A stretch of DNA of 64,000 nt from Miscanthus floridulus (Eukaryota > Streptophyta > Magnoliopsida > Poales > Poaceae), in contig NC_089584.1 in assembly GCF_019320115.1 (NCBI RefSeq), positions 78,993,922 to 79,057,921 on the forward strand, written 5' to 3'. Position 1 is the stretch's first letter. Each line of letters opens with the position of its first letter. The translations under genes and the position numbers were made by a program. The notes beneath the pieces are model-generated. The model was not told the origin of the DNA and searched no databases. It saw nothing but the letters and a program-made list of their open reading frames with translations. Positions 47,934 through 59,086 of the stretch are shown piece after piece.

Positions 47934-50900
47934 TCAGAACTCAGGGTCGCCAGCGTCGGCGGTCAGCGCAGGAGGAACCACCTCCTCTTCGAACAGCTTG
48001 GCCAGCGCCGTGCCATGGGCCTCAGCCGCCTCCATGAGCTTCATGACCTCCTCCTCGGCCTCCTCGTCATCCTTAGCCACGACGTGTCGCTGACGGCCTC
48101 GAGGTCGATGCCGGCATAGTGCGAGGAGACAATGGCCAGGGCACGCTTGATGCCCATATGCAGCGCCCCCCAGAGCCGCTCATGGACTCGGCCGCTCAAC
48201 GCGATCAAGTAGCTCCTGAGGGAGCTACCCGACTCGACCCCTCCCCCGACCTCCAGGGCCTCGCAGGCGGTACGGGCGGTGCTCTACAACGCGTTGTGCT
48301 CTCGGATCTCAGCCTCGAGCACCGCCTGCACTTCAACGGAGGCCTTAGCTGCCCAAGAGACCTCCTTCTCCAACCCTGCGCCAAGACAAGCAGGATGAGG
48401 TTAAGCACAAAAGGAAATAAGCCGAACAGGGGTGAAGGCCTATGGGACTCACCCTCGGCTTTCTCTTTCCAGCTTTGGACCTCGACCCGAGAGGCCTCGG
48501 CCACCCTGGAAGCCTCCTTCTCTAGCTCTGCATCACATCGGGGAGTTAGGGGTCGAACGCAAGAAAAACAAATAAAACAAGGGGCGTGGCTTAACAGGAC
48601 TCACCCTCGGCCTTTTCCCTCTAGGCTAAAGCCCCGACCCAGGAAGCCTCAGCCACCTTGAGGGCCTCCGCCAAGGCACCTTTCGTCAGTAGGTGCGTGC
48701 CCTGCTCTGCCCCTAGCTGCCCGGCAATGGCCTTGGCAGAGACCTCCACTTGTTCAACCCAGGACCTGAAGGTGTCCTGCTCGCCGGCCACCCGGGTCAA
48801 CTCCTCCTCCAGCTCCTTGATCCGCGCCACCAAAGGGGTGGCCTGCTCCCGAGCCATGGCCGCCTCGGCCTTCATATCAGCACAACAAAGGTGGAGGTCC
48901 TCCACCTCCATGCTCCGCGCTGACAGAAGCTCATTGGCATTGGCGAGGAAGTCCTTCTACTGCTAGAGCTGGTCCCAGACGTCCCTCTCCCACTAGAGGA
49001 ACAACGACTTCCTGAGGGACCAGGCCTTGAGCTCCTAGATAGGCATGACAGACGTCAAGCACTGTGAAAAAACTCGGGAAAAGATGACAGAGCACAACAA
49101 AAGGAGGCGTGTACCTAGGCAACACTGTGCTGGTCGTCAGCCACGATGGACAGCGCTGTCCGCAGCGACTGCTCCGCCAGACGGCAGAATTGCTCGAAGG
49201 AGTCCCAACGCCCCCCTCGGCCGTGTCCTTGAGGGCGAACAGAGGCTCCCCCTCAGGGTTGTCCTGGCTCCGCCACAAGACATGTAGGTTATCCTACCCG
49301 CGGGGCTCGGGTTGTACCCGGATGAGGGCCGAGCTGCCCTCGCTAGAGGTCGGAGCTGGCTGCTCTGCGGTGCTGGCCGCCTCGGCGTCCACCACCTTCT
49401 TGCCCCGAGAAGTATCGTCGGAGGAGATCAAATGGACCTCCACCTCCCGGGCGCCCCCCTGCGACGGCAACGGGTCTTAGACTAGGGGTGATACTGAAGC
49501 TTGCCTCGCCTCCATCTCTGCTTCCTGGGCCGCCGGATCCGCCACGCCCACGCCGGCCTCCGCCACCTCGGCCTCGGTGGTCCTGGGAGCTTCGACCTCC
49601 GCCACCTCAGCCTCGGTGGTCCTAGACGCCCCGGCCTCCATCACCTCGGCCTCAGAGATCCTAGGGGCCTCGGCCTCGCCCTCGGTGGCCTCAGCAACTG
49701 AGGGCGCCTCGGCTTCATCTGATTCGTGGGCCTCGGCCTCACGGGACGTAGGCACCTCCTCCCCCGCTCGCTTCGTGGCCACCTCGGTAACCTCTCCTTG
49801 GGCGACCGGCTCCTTTGGGTTGGCCCTCGCCGACGCCGCTTCATGTTGTATGGCGGCTTGCGCCTCGACCACCCATTGGGCGATGGAGCTGGTGCTCACC
49901 TTGGGTGCCTTACGTGGCGCCAGGGTAGGCGCTTCCGCCTAATGCTTCCGGCTGAAGGTAAAGCGCTCACAAGGTCAGCATACGACCAAGGGATGAGCGG
50001 GAAATGCTGCAAACCCCACTGACAAAACGCTTACCTCGAATGGGGACACAACCGCTTCCGCACTGCGTCCCTCGTCCTCTGCAACGACGGTGGTGGCGGT
50101 GGTGGCACGGCCTCCGTGTCTGCCGGTGCCGGCCGGCCCTCGTCGGACTCCGATGCCCCCTCGACCCTCTACGGAGGTGGTTGTGTCGCCCCTGCCATCG
50201 CCCGCTCCACCTCCGCTGTCGAGCCCATCGGGTTGACGGCATGCTTCCCCAACACCCGAGTCTCGAGCGTGTTGGCCTCGGCCCCAGGGCGGGCGATCGC
50301 TAGCCCCGAGACATCCTCTCCTCCTCCTAGAGATACCGGGCCGCTCGCCGATGCCCGGGCATAGTCCCCCCGACGTCAGGGAGATGGTCCAGAGGACCCC
50401 GCCCTGCCTCGTTCTCATCGTCATCGCTCGAGGAATCCATCGACGACGGTGATGGAGATGGCTCCACTGGGAGACCGTCGTGCCTCTGCTGCCGGCGACG
50501 TTTCTCCAACTCGTCGCGCTCAAGGTTCTTCCTCTTACGCCTTGACTCCTCGGCGTCCTTCCGCTCCTTGTACGCCTCGGCATGTGCCCTGTTCACCACC
50601 CGCCACTCTATGTCCTCGGGAATAGGTGGTGGGGAGGCTCACACATCCCTCATCCCCTGTAGGAACGGCGAACGCAAATAAGAGAACAGGAAAATGCGAG
50701 GATCAAGGAGGCCTCGGGGGCCACAGTGGCGCGTGACTCACCAGAGAGAGGTACCCCCATGATGGGCGCATTGGGAACAGGGTCAAACCACTGCTCCTCA
50801 GCCACCCCTCCACCATCTCTCTCACCCAACGTAGAATCTCCTCGTCGGAGAGGGCGACGGTGGACAACCGGACGCCATCGATCGGCTCATCCGGTGTCAT

Positions 50901-51653
50901 CTCGAACAGGCGCTGCCGTCGAGCCATCAGCGGCAGCACCCTCCGGCAATGGAAGGCCACCATGACCATAGCCACTGTAAGGCCACGGCTGCGCAACCTC
51001 TCCAGCGCCTCTAGAAGCGGCCGCAGCTTGGGCTGATCAGCCGTCGGGACGCCGTACCTCCACCTCTCCAGCTGGCTCTCCATGACCCGCCCGGTATAGG
51101 GAGGAAGCCCGCCGTCGTCATTGCGGAGGTAGAACCAGTTGTTGTACCAGCGACGGTTGGACGACGTGAGCTAGGTCGGGATGTAGAGGGGCTACCGGTC
51201 TTGGCGCACTTAGAGAGTGCAGCCGCTGGCCCTCATCGCCTTCCACGTGCCCGTCGTGCCCGCCGGCTTGGTGGTGAGCCCCGCCCAAAAGAGGTGGAGC
51301 CATAGCTCCCAGTGGGGGCCAATGCCTAGGTACCCCTCGTAGACGGCAACAAAGATGGCCGCCTGCGCGATGGAGTTGGGGTTGAAGTTGTGGAGCTCCA
51401 CGCTATAGTAATGCTGGAGCGCCCGCATGAACCGGTCCGCCGGCAGGCCGAGACCGCGCTCGTTGAAGGCCACGAAGCTCACGATGTAGCCATCGTGTGG
51501 CCTCGGCTCTGGCTCACCCCTAAAGCAATCCGGTCTGGTGGGGTCAGTAACCGGGCGAAGGAGGCCATCGTCAACGAGCGACTACAGCGTCGCTGCGGAC
51601 ACGTCAGACGAACCCCAAGGATCTGCCTAGAGGACAACAGCACTGCCGGCCAT
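47934..51653 (-). pseudogene. G4 antisense gene (Transposase_28/PF04195-like), multi-exon, few stops
   Basis: Start is ATG 51653. The globular part (51560-50710) contains GYIVSFVAFNERGLGLPADR, then ALQHYYSVELHNFNPNSIAQ and LFWAGLTTKP. A second block follows: RWYNNWFYLRNDDGG, TGRVMESQLERWRYGVP, LEALERLRSRGL. Later exons give a charged segment (YKERKDAEESRRKRKNLERD, 50599 down), an acidic-alanine repeat (49720-49560), a coiled coil (48911-48621) and a C-terminal end EEEVVPPALTADAGDPEF at 47934. Stops in exon 1 are TAG (near 51630, 51585, 51190 and 51172) and one TAA (near 51205), all one transition from Q. Exon borders are inferred from frame changes. It resembles the G1 antisense gene; function unknown. 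Confidence 0.7.
49556..49720 (-). repeat. Acidic tandem coding repeat in G4 antisense gene
   Basis: On minus the protein repeats a unit like TTEAEVAEVEAPR three to four times, coded by about 45-51 bp units containing CCTCGGCCTCGGTGGTCC on plus. It is low-complexity and likely disordered. Confidence 0.6.
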
Positions 51654-52142
51654 GGGTGTGGTGGAGAATGCGGCCACGGCGGTAAGGCGTGCTCTCGCTA
51701 TCCCTCTCTCTCCCTCTTGCCTTTCCTCCCCCTTCTCCCTTCTTCTCCCTGGCGCTCTCTTCCTCTGTTCTAGCACAGTTAGCAACCGCTCGAGGGCAAA
51801 AAAGGCAAACACAGGTAGGCTGGGTAAGGAGGGGAGGGGCGAGGCTTGTCATGTATTTATGAGGGAAGGGGGCGAAACGGACGGGCGACGAGACCGAGGA
51901 AATTTCCCTTAGATCTAGCGCAGTTAATCCAGATCCGACTAAACCGCCCACGCGTCCACCTTTTCCTTATTAACCGCGCACGCACGGTAACGTCCCATCC
52001 ACAGACATCGCGTCGCATCCGACCACAGCGATGGCAGGCGTCGTTCCATCTCCCTGAGAAACTGCCTCAAAAGGCACACCCGCCATTGTCAGCCGATGGG
52101 AGGGGAATATCCCCCACCCGATTCCTTTTAGACTAAGGAACA
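51654..52142. other. Upstream region of G4 antisense gene and start of sense 3' UTR
   Basis: Contains a pyrimidine-rich stretch on plus (about 51690-51770; purine-rich in the antisense 5' leader). A minus-strand CATAAATACA near 51850 could be a TATA box for the antisense gene, about 200 bases before its ATG. No ORF is supported. Confidence 0.4.
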
Positions 52143-53552
52143 GGGCACCGAGCCTGTTACGGTCTAGGGGTTCAAAGGCTAGGCCCCCGAGGGTCTCAAC
52201 AGCCGCCTCAGGACAAACAGAGTCAGGGATGACTATGGGCGAGCCCGTACATGGCCGAGGCCCAAGCAAGCAATTGCTTGGGATGCCCTAAGTCGTGTCC
52301 GAGACTGGCAGGGAGGTCTCTGAATGGGATCCCACTGTAGGGAGGCACCGAGCCCCTGGGGCCAATCGAACGGCCCTGGGACCCACTAGAGAAGCCCTCT
52401 AGTACTTTTGGAGTGCGTCTCTGGACCGCTAGCTGACCCCTATCGAATGGGGCACGGGCCTCCACTTGGACTTACCCGATAATAGCTCACCAGAGGTGTC
52501 ACTGCTCGCGCCCACCGAGGGTAGCCTGGCATACTCCACCCCTCCTTCCGAACGAAAAGGACGCGCGAGGGCCACACAAAAAAGACAGGGAAAGTCCTTA
52601 TCACCCTCTTGCTCCGCGCGGAGGCTCGGGGGCTCTTCCTACACACACGCCGAGGCCCAGCAACCCAAACTCGCACTCGGGGGCTCGGCAAACGCGATAA
52701 AGGGCACCGAGCCCATTACAGTCTAGGGGTTCGAAGGCTGGGCCCCCGAGGGTCTCGATAGCCGCCTCAGGACAAACAGAGTCAGGGATGACTATGGGCG
52801 AGCCCGTACATGGCCGAGGCCCAAGCAAGCAATTGCTTGGGATGCCCTAAGTCATGTCCAAGACCGGTAGGGAGGTCTCTGAATGGGATCCCACCATAGG
52901 GAGGCACCGAGCCCCCGAGGCCAATCGAATAGCCCTGGGACCCACTAGAGAAGCCCTCTAATACTTTTGGAGTGCGTCTCTGGGCCACCAGCTGACCCCT
53001 ATCGAATGAGGCATGGGCCTCCACTCAGACTTACCCGGTAACAGCTCACCGGAGGTGTCGCTGCTCGCGCCCACCGAGGGTAGCCTGGCATACTCCACCC
53101 CTCCTTCCGAACGAAAAGGATGCGTGAGGGCCGCACAAAAAAGACAGGGAAACTCCTAATCGCCCTCTTGCTCTGCACAGAGGCTCGGGGGCTCTTCCTA
53201 CACACACGCCGAGGCCCAGCAACCCGAACTCGCACTCGGGGGCTCGACAAAATGCGATAAAGGGCACCAAGCCCGTTACGGTCTAGGGGTTCGAAGGCTA
53301 GGTCCCCGAGGGTCTCGACAGCCGCCTCAGGACAAATAGAGTCAGGGATGACTATGGGCGAGCCCGTACATGGCCGAGGCCCAAGTAAGCAATTGCTTGG
53401 GATGTCCTAAGTCGTGTCCGAGACCGGCAGGGAGGTCTCTGAATGGGATCCCACCGTAGGGAGGCACCGAGCCCCTAGGGCCAATCGAACAGCCCTGGGA
53501 CCCACTAGAGAAGCCCTCTGGTACTCTTGGAGTGTGTCTCTGGACCACTAGC
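52143..53552 (+). repeat. 560-bp tandem repeat in G4 3' UTR, units 1, 2 and first half of 3
   Basis: Units start with GGGCACCGAGCC at 52143, 52702 and 53262 (periods 559 and 560) and are about 95 percent alike. Each carries the palindrome CAAGCAATTGCTTG (52267-52280, 52826-52839; 53386-53399 with one change) and the complete units carry CTCGGGGGCT motifs that resemble the polypurine tract. Unit 3 is split by L3 and resumes at 57207. Confidence 0.9.
53548..53552. repeat. L3 target-site duplication, left
   Basis: CTAGC, identical to 57202-57206. Confidence 0.92.
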
Positions 53553-56500
53553 TGTGGCAGAACCTCCTAAGAAATCAGGCCCACGTGCATCTATCATTGT
53601 CTCAACAGACCTCTGATAGCGTACACAAGTTCCCAACAACTTAACAGGTCTGTCGGGTGTCCTCAGGAAACCCGAATCATCCATGAATCTTTTCCAAACA
53701 GGATCCCAATCATAGACATTGCAGATTACAATAGTTTTTAATATACATATTAGAGATTATAAAGCGGAAGACTTAAGTTTTAATATTACAAACCAGTTGT
53801 TTCAAACTTACAAAACCATAAGTGTCATATAACCATAGTAGCGGGATAATATTACATTAACATTATTTATTTCACACAAACTAGTGCCTTGTCCAAAGGC
53901 CATTCATCATTCCTCATCGTCATCGACTTCAAACACTGACATGCAGCAGGGACCAAAACAAGCCTACGCATGCGACTCACCTGCAACAAGGGTTAACAAA
54001 CCCTGAGTACAAAAGTACTCAACAAGACTGACCCAACGTAAAAGGGGGTGAAGGACTTTAAAGATGCAGGTGTTGGGGCAAGGTAAGGATGTAGCAAGAT
54101 TCAAAAGTTCTTTGCCAAAAGCTTACTATTCTTGATCCTACTTTCAAGTTTTTACCCCTAAGTACTTTAGTTCAATATCTCAAACTAAGTGTTCATATCC
54201 CACGTTCCAATCCTTCTCATTCCATTCCTTTTTTAATTTTTAGTAATTCACCAGTCCTGCATTGCTTCTGTAATGAATCGAGTCTCCATATCCGCGGAGC
54301 ACCAGCAATTCGAATTGATTCAAGTCCCAGCTGGGGATTCCTTATCACATGACATATGTAGAACTTAATCTTGCATATATCAACCTCGCTACCGGATCCT
54401 CCCATATTAAGCCGTCTCCACGCCACCCGAGAGCACAACACACCTCAAATCCGGTCACATTCCAGCCATGAGGGTACACGCTACTCCTGCCATCTCTCCA
54501 CTCCCAGTGCGTGGGCATTCGTCTTAGTATCGGATTAGCCAAAGTAGGCTTACCGGAGTATGTGACCAGTACTACAAAGTGTCTCATTCAGAAGATCCAC
54601 AATGAGTGGCCTTTAAGCGACATAGTCGGCAACATTACCCAACATTCAAGATAAGTCACCCGACTAGTCTCTAGTTCATTCTACCTTCTTTCTTTGGCCA
54701 GTATGCCATCTTTGATTGTATCGAAACTTTTACTTTGAAAGCCTACCATAAAGCATACTAAGCATTCTACGCCTTTGTAAATGAAATCATCTTCAAGGAT
54801 GGTAAACAATAAACAAGGTAGGCAATGCATCAAGTAGGTAACATTTGAATAAATCAACTTAATGCAATAGGTAACATAGGTGATAAGCTTTTCAAAGTAA
54901 ACAAGGTAATGGTTTAATGCATAAACCGAGACTTGCCTTCGTTGACGATCTCGGGTTCCGGATCAGTACCACAATTATCGAATCCCGTGACAACCGAGGA
55001 TTCTTCCACAACTTGCTCAACTAGAATCGGTTCACTCTCGGATTCTACATGAAATAATAGCATATGCTTCAACACGATGATAATGTAAACATGATGCTTT
55101 CATGGTGCATGAAATATAATAACACCTTGAATACAACTTTCCTTCACGGTGCAGTTGTAAGCCAACAAAACCAACTTGCAATTCTACCATTAAGGACCAC
55201 ACAAGTGATTTGACCAATTTGATCTTGAAACCCTACTAGTCACAAAACATGACCAAAACAAGATCAAACTCTAACCTAACACTTAGGGTTTACTTTTATT
55301 CATTTTTGAATTAATTTGGAAATAAGCCCAAAAATGAACTTGTTCCAAATGACCTCAAAATTTTATGTAAGCTTCCTCATGACAAATTAGTGTACCAAAA
55401 CAAATTTCATAATTTTTGGAATTATACAGTGGCCTACAAAAATCATGGGAATTACATTTATCAATTGATTGAGCAATTTTCATCACATTCAAAAAGTTCT
55501 GTAAATCAATATTTCATATTTTTCCTAAATATTATTCATTACAGAGAGGTCACACAAAAATTTTCATAATTTTTGGAGCTCTAAATAAATCTACACAAAA
55601 ATAACAAAAATAGACACTATTCATCCATTTCTGAAAATAGAAAAATTCCATTTGAACTATACAGTCGCTGACATACGGGACCCACTTGTCATCCCTAAGC
55701 TTCGGCTTTGAACGCGGTGACGACGGCGCTGACCGGCGCTAACTCACCGACGGTGAGCCCAACGGCGACAGCCAAAGTACCAAAACGTTCACAAGGACTA
55801 GGCGCATCGATCTGTGGCATTTCGGAGGTTGATTACGACACGGAACAAGACTGACGCCGGCCATAGCGGATGCGGTGACATGGCAGCATTATGCCGGCAA
55901 AACAAGGCCGGTAACGGTGAAACAAAGAGTCCAGGAAGCATCAGTGGCTCACCCCGAATGTGTTGAAGCAACGAGCGAGACTGGAGAAGCTATGGTGACG
56001 CGTTTCGACGGTGACAGTGATCACGGCGGAGCGGACCTCGTCGACGATGGCGTTCCGGCGACTGTAGTGGGCAAAATGACCAAGCAAGAGTGGATTAAGC
56101 ACTATAGCATTGAGATGAAGCTGTAGAGACAGCAAGCAAGGGCAACAGCTCATCGAATGATGCTGGCCGCAGTGAAACGGAGTTTCGGTCGAGGTCGCCG
56201 GCCGCGAGGAAGAAGAACGTGGACAGCGAGTTCTTGGTGAAATCAAGTGGTAGCAACAGGTCGGTTGGAGGCACAAGGAGTAGGCGAAACTGGGACACTG
56301 CTTTTCCGGGGCTATCTTGCGCTGAGGAGGCGAGGGGAGCTCACCGGAGTTGAGGCGGCGACGTCGGGAAACAGAGGAGAGGAGGAAAAGCAGATAACGT
56401 CGTCGGGGCTTTATAGCATGGCCAGATGAGGGAGGGGGTGACACGCAGTGAGCTGCTCGTGCCAGCGCGAAGCCGAGGGCGGCCACGGGCATGCCAGGAA

Positions 56501-57201
56501 GGCCAGAGAAAGGACACCGGCGGTGGGGCGGTGGCCGTGTACCGTTCACCCAAAATTACAGAATTGCCACTATGTTTATTTTGCAAATTACTCACAATTT
56601 TTCTAAAGAAGTTGAAAATCTCCAAAAATGAAAGTTGCTCAACTTTTCAAACTCTACAACTTTGCTTTAATGAACATTTTCAAATTCCGGCTCCATTTTG
56701 AAATTTGAATTTGGGGTGCATTTGGGCATTTGAATCATTTCAAAATTACTCCAAATTTTATATGTAAACTTTAAAAACTTTGAATACCAAAGTTGATCAT
56801 TATAAAATAAGCTTCATCTTTGCTTTTTGTCACACCCCCAAATTCCAAATGGATTTTGAATTAGATAAAAGGGGCAAAAAGGACTTTTATGATTTGAATT
56901 TGAATTCAAATTTGATTTGTTTACCTTTTTACTTAACTATGATTTTTGACTAGTAACATGGCCCATTAGGGTTATTTGAGTCAAATGACACATGGTCTCA
57001 CATGATCACATGAAATTTGACCCTTGTGGTCATGATTTTCATTCAGACTTTTGAATCACATTACATCACATGAAATAACAACTTATGAAATAAAGCTTCT
57101 TTAGTGAATGCAATCAAAATTTCCTACTTTATGAATGCTTTAGAATGCATATGATGACATGTAAAGTTTTAGTGCTAGGTCAAAACACCAAAGGTGTTAC
57201 A
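53553..57201 (-). mobile_element. L3: 3649-bp solo LTR (Tekay/Del-like)
   Basis: On minus it starts TGTAACACCTTTGG at 57201 and ends GGTTCTGCCACA at 53553, flanked by CTAGC duplications. No internal sequence or second LTR is present, so it is a solo LTR left by LTR-LTR recombination. A GC-rich island (about 55680-56560) corresponds to the islands in L1 and L2. An acidic coding-like stretch lies at 55048-54914 (ESESEPILVEQVVEESSVVT). It interrupts the third unit of the G4 tandem repeat. ORFs at 55875-56549 lie in the GC island and are not supported as genes. Confidence 0.92.
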
Positions 57202-57206
57202 CTAGC
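57202..57206. repeat. L3 target-site duplication, right
   Basis: CTAGC, matching 53548-53552. Confidence 0.92.
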
Positions 57207-57471
57207 CGACTCCTATCGAATGGGGGCACGGGCCTCCACTTGGACTTACCCGATAATAGCTCACCGGAGGTGTCACTGCTGGCGCCCACCGAGGGTAGCC
57301 TGGCTTACTCCACCCCTCCTTCCGAATGAAAAGGATGCGTGAGGGCCGCACAAAAAAGACAGGGAAACTCCTGATCACCCTCTTGCTCCGCGCAGAGGCT
57401 CAGGGGCTCTTCCTGCAACCAAGCCGAGACCCAGCGACCCGAACTCACACTCAGTGGTTCAGCAAACACGA
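57207..57471 (+). repeat. 560-bp tandem repeat, second half of unit 3
   Basis: Resumes with CGACTCCTATCGAATGGGGG, aligned to CTGACCCCTATCGAATGGGG in units 1 and 2, and runs to GCAAACACGATAAA, after which unique 3' UTR follows. Confidence 0.88.
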
Positions 57472-57662
57472 TAAAACCCCTCGCTCAACACGAGAAAAGC
57501 CCCTGGAGGAATAAATCCACTCCTCCAGGGCCTCAGGGGCTACACCCGGCGGGTGCACTCGCGCGCACCCACCGAGGCCTCGAGTATGAAATACTATCCC
57601 GCTAGAAGCTGTCGTGAGCCAATTCTCGTCAAAACCTCAGGAAAAGCGCTCACACTCTCCCC
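57472..57662 (+). other. G4 unique 3' UTR
   Basis: No gene. It contains one further polypurine-like CCTCAGGGGCTAC near 57531. Confidence 0.5.
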
Positions 57663-57678
57663 GAGGCTCGGGGGCTAC
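57663..57678 (+). other. G4 polypurine tract
   Basis: GAGGCTCGGGGGCTAC directly before the 3' LTR. Confidence 0.78.
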
Positions 57679-59081
57679 TGTCGGGTACCATAAAAAGGGG
57701 TCCCCTAAGCAAGAACCAAAAAACCGCTTAGACCTTGTAAATACCGAAGCCAAGAGACAACCACCGGCAAACCCCCACCTCGTCCGAGGCCCGGCTGGAT
57801 CACCCGGCCCACCTCGGACAGTATCCCGACTCACCCAAAGTGGGCTCGGCCCAAAATGAAACCGTAAGGCCACGGACGAGGTACCGATTCTCCGACTCAA
57901 CTGAGGCCCCGCCCGTAAGGCCTCAAACGAGGTACCGATTCTCCGCCTCGCTCGAGGCCCCGCACGTAAGGCCTCAGACGAGGTACCGATTCTCCGACTC
58001 GCCCGAGGCCCTACCCATAAATCCTCGAACGAGGTACCGATTCTCCGCCTCGCTCGAGGCCGGCTCGGCAACAACCCCATTGCCTCCGCCTTGACCGACT
58101 TCTCTGATAGGATGTCATGTCCAACTAACACGTTCAACCACTCCCGCGACATCAGCCAAATGACGGCTCGATACAGCGGAGTGGCCGATGAGACGTGAGT
58201 CACATCAACGCCATGCCGCCTGGGACAGGACGGGGCAGGGGTTACCAGCCGCTGTGCTCGGCACTATGCCCATGACTGACACTCGTGCTACACTGTGCTG
58301 CCTAACCCTGGATCTGAGGATAGCGCAGCATGGAAAGTCATGTCCGGGTGCATGTAGCCTCAGAATCGACGTACAAAGACCAACTACTCCTTCTGAGCCT
58401 TGGCTATTCGCTTCGGGGTCTCGGTAGCCTCGGGACTCATGCCCGCTGAGCCCCCCACGATGGTTCAGCCTCTACACTGACTGGGCCCTAGCTCTCTATG
58501 TTGTCAACATACAGTGACCGGCACGTCATCCACAATATGCGCCATGCCCTGCGTCAAGCCATCACAGGAGCTCCCACGTCGTACAGGATCGGGCGTGACC
58601 GGCGCGTCGCTCCAGTGCACCGAGGACAAGACCGCTCCATCGACCAAGTCGCCACAGTGATGAGTTATAGGGCTCGGCATACCGCCTCCGCTCATGAACC
58701 GCCACGTAGCGAATACATGTACCGCCCCTGTGCCTCCCTTCAACTATAAAAGGGAGCGACCAGGGCCGCTCCTATGGACGGAGACTCACATGAGACTCAG
58801 ATACACATGCTCCCTCACAAGCAAGAGATCAACATCTCAAGCAACCCACGCCGCTCCACGCAGAGACCTGGGACTAGCTCCCTCTCTTGCCCAGCTTGTA
58901 AACCCCTACTACAAGCAATTCGGTGCAAGGAATACAAGATCGCTCTCTCAGACTGGACGTAGGGCACCTACTGCCTGAACCAATATAAACCTTGTGTCTC
59001 TTTGCATCACCATCCGGGATTAGGGGCACGCAGTACACTTTCACTAGCCGGTTGAGGGCCCGCCGGTCCAAAACACCGACA
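57679..59081 (+). repeat. G4 3' LTR
   Basis: 1403 bp. The 51-bp minisatellite has four full units (57865, 57916, 57967, 58018). The extra unit plus the 12-base gap in the 5' LTR explains the 62-bp length difference between the two LTRs. Confidence 0.94.
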
Positions 59082-59086
59082 CTTAT
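59082..59086. repeat. G4 target-site duplication, right
   Basis: CTTAT, matching 42809-42813. Confidence 0.93.

Larger units (their letters stand above)
42814..59081 (+). mobile_element. G4: deletion-derivative Ty3/gypsy element inserted in L2 LTR
   Basis: LTRs of 1341 and 1403 bp, target duplication CTTAT, primer-binding site, gag, a gag-integrase fusion, a large antisense gene, a long 3' UTR with a 560-bp tandem repeat, and a polypurine tract. Protease, RT and RNase H are absent. L3 is inserted in the tandem repeat. GC content is high compared with G1-G3. The element cannot replicate by itself. Confidence 0.94.

Noticed and set aside
48119..50364. Plus-strand ORFs opposite the G4 antisense gene (for example 48119-48661, 49577-49942, 50004-50303)
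   Set aside because: They are shadows of the GC-rich antisense coding sequence; the minus strand shows the recognisable domains.
55941..56549. 202-codon minus-strand ORF in L3
   Set aside because: Same GC-rich island, composition-driven, not conserved in L1 or L2.
4574..59086. The same CTTAT duplication at G1 and G4 as a shared integration preference
   Set aside because: Only one side of G1 is visible, and an AT-rich pentamer match can be chance.
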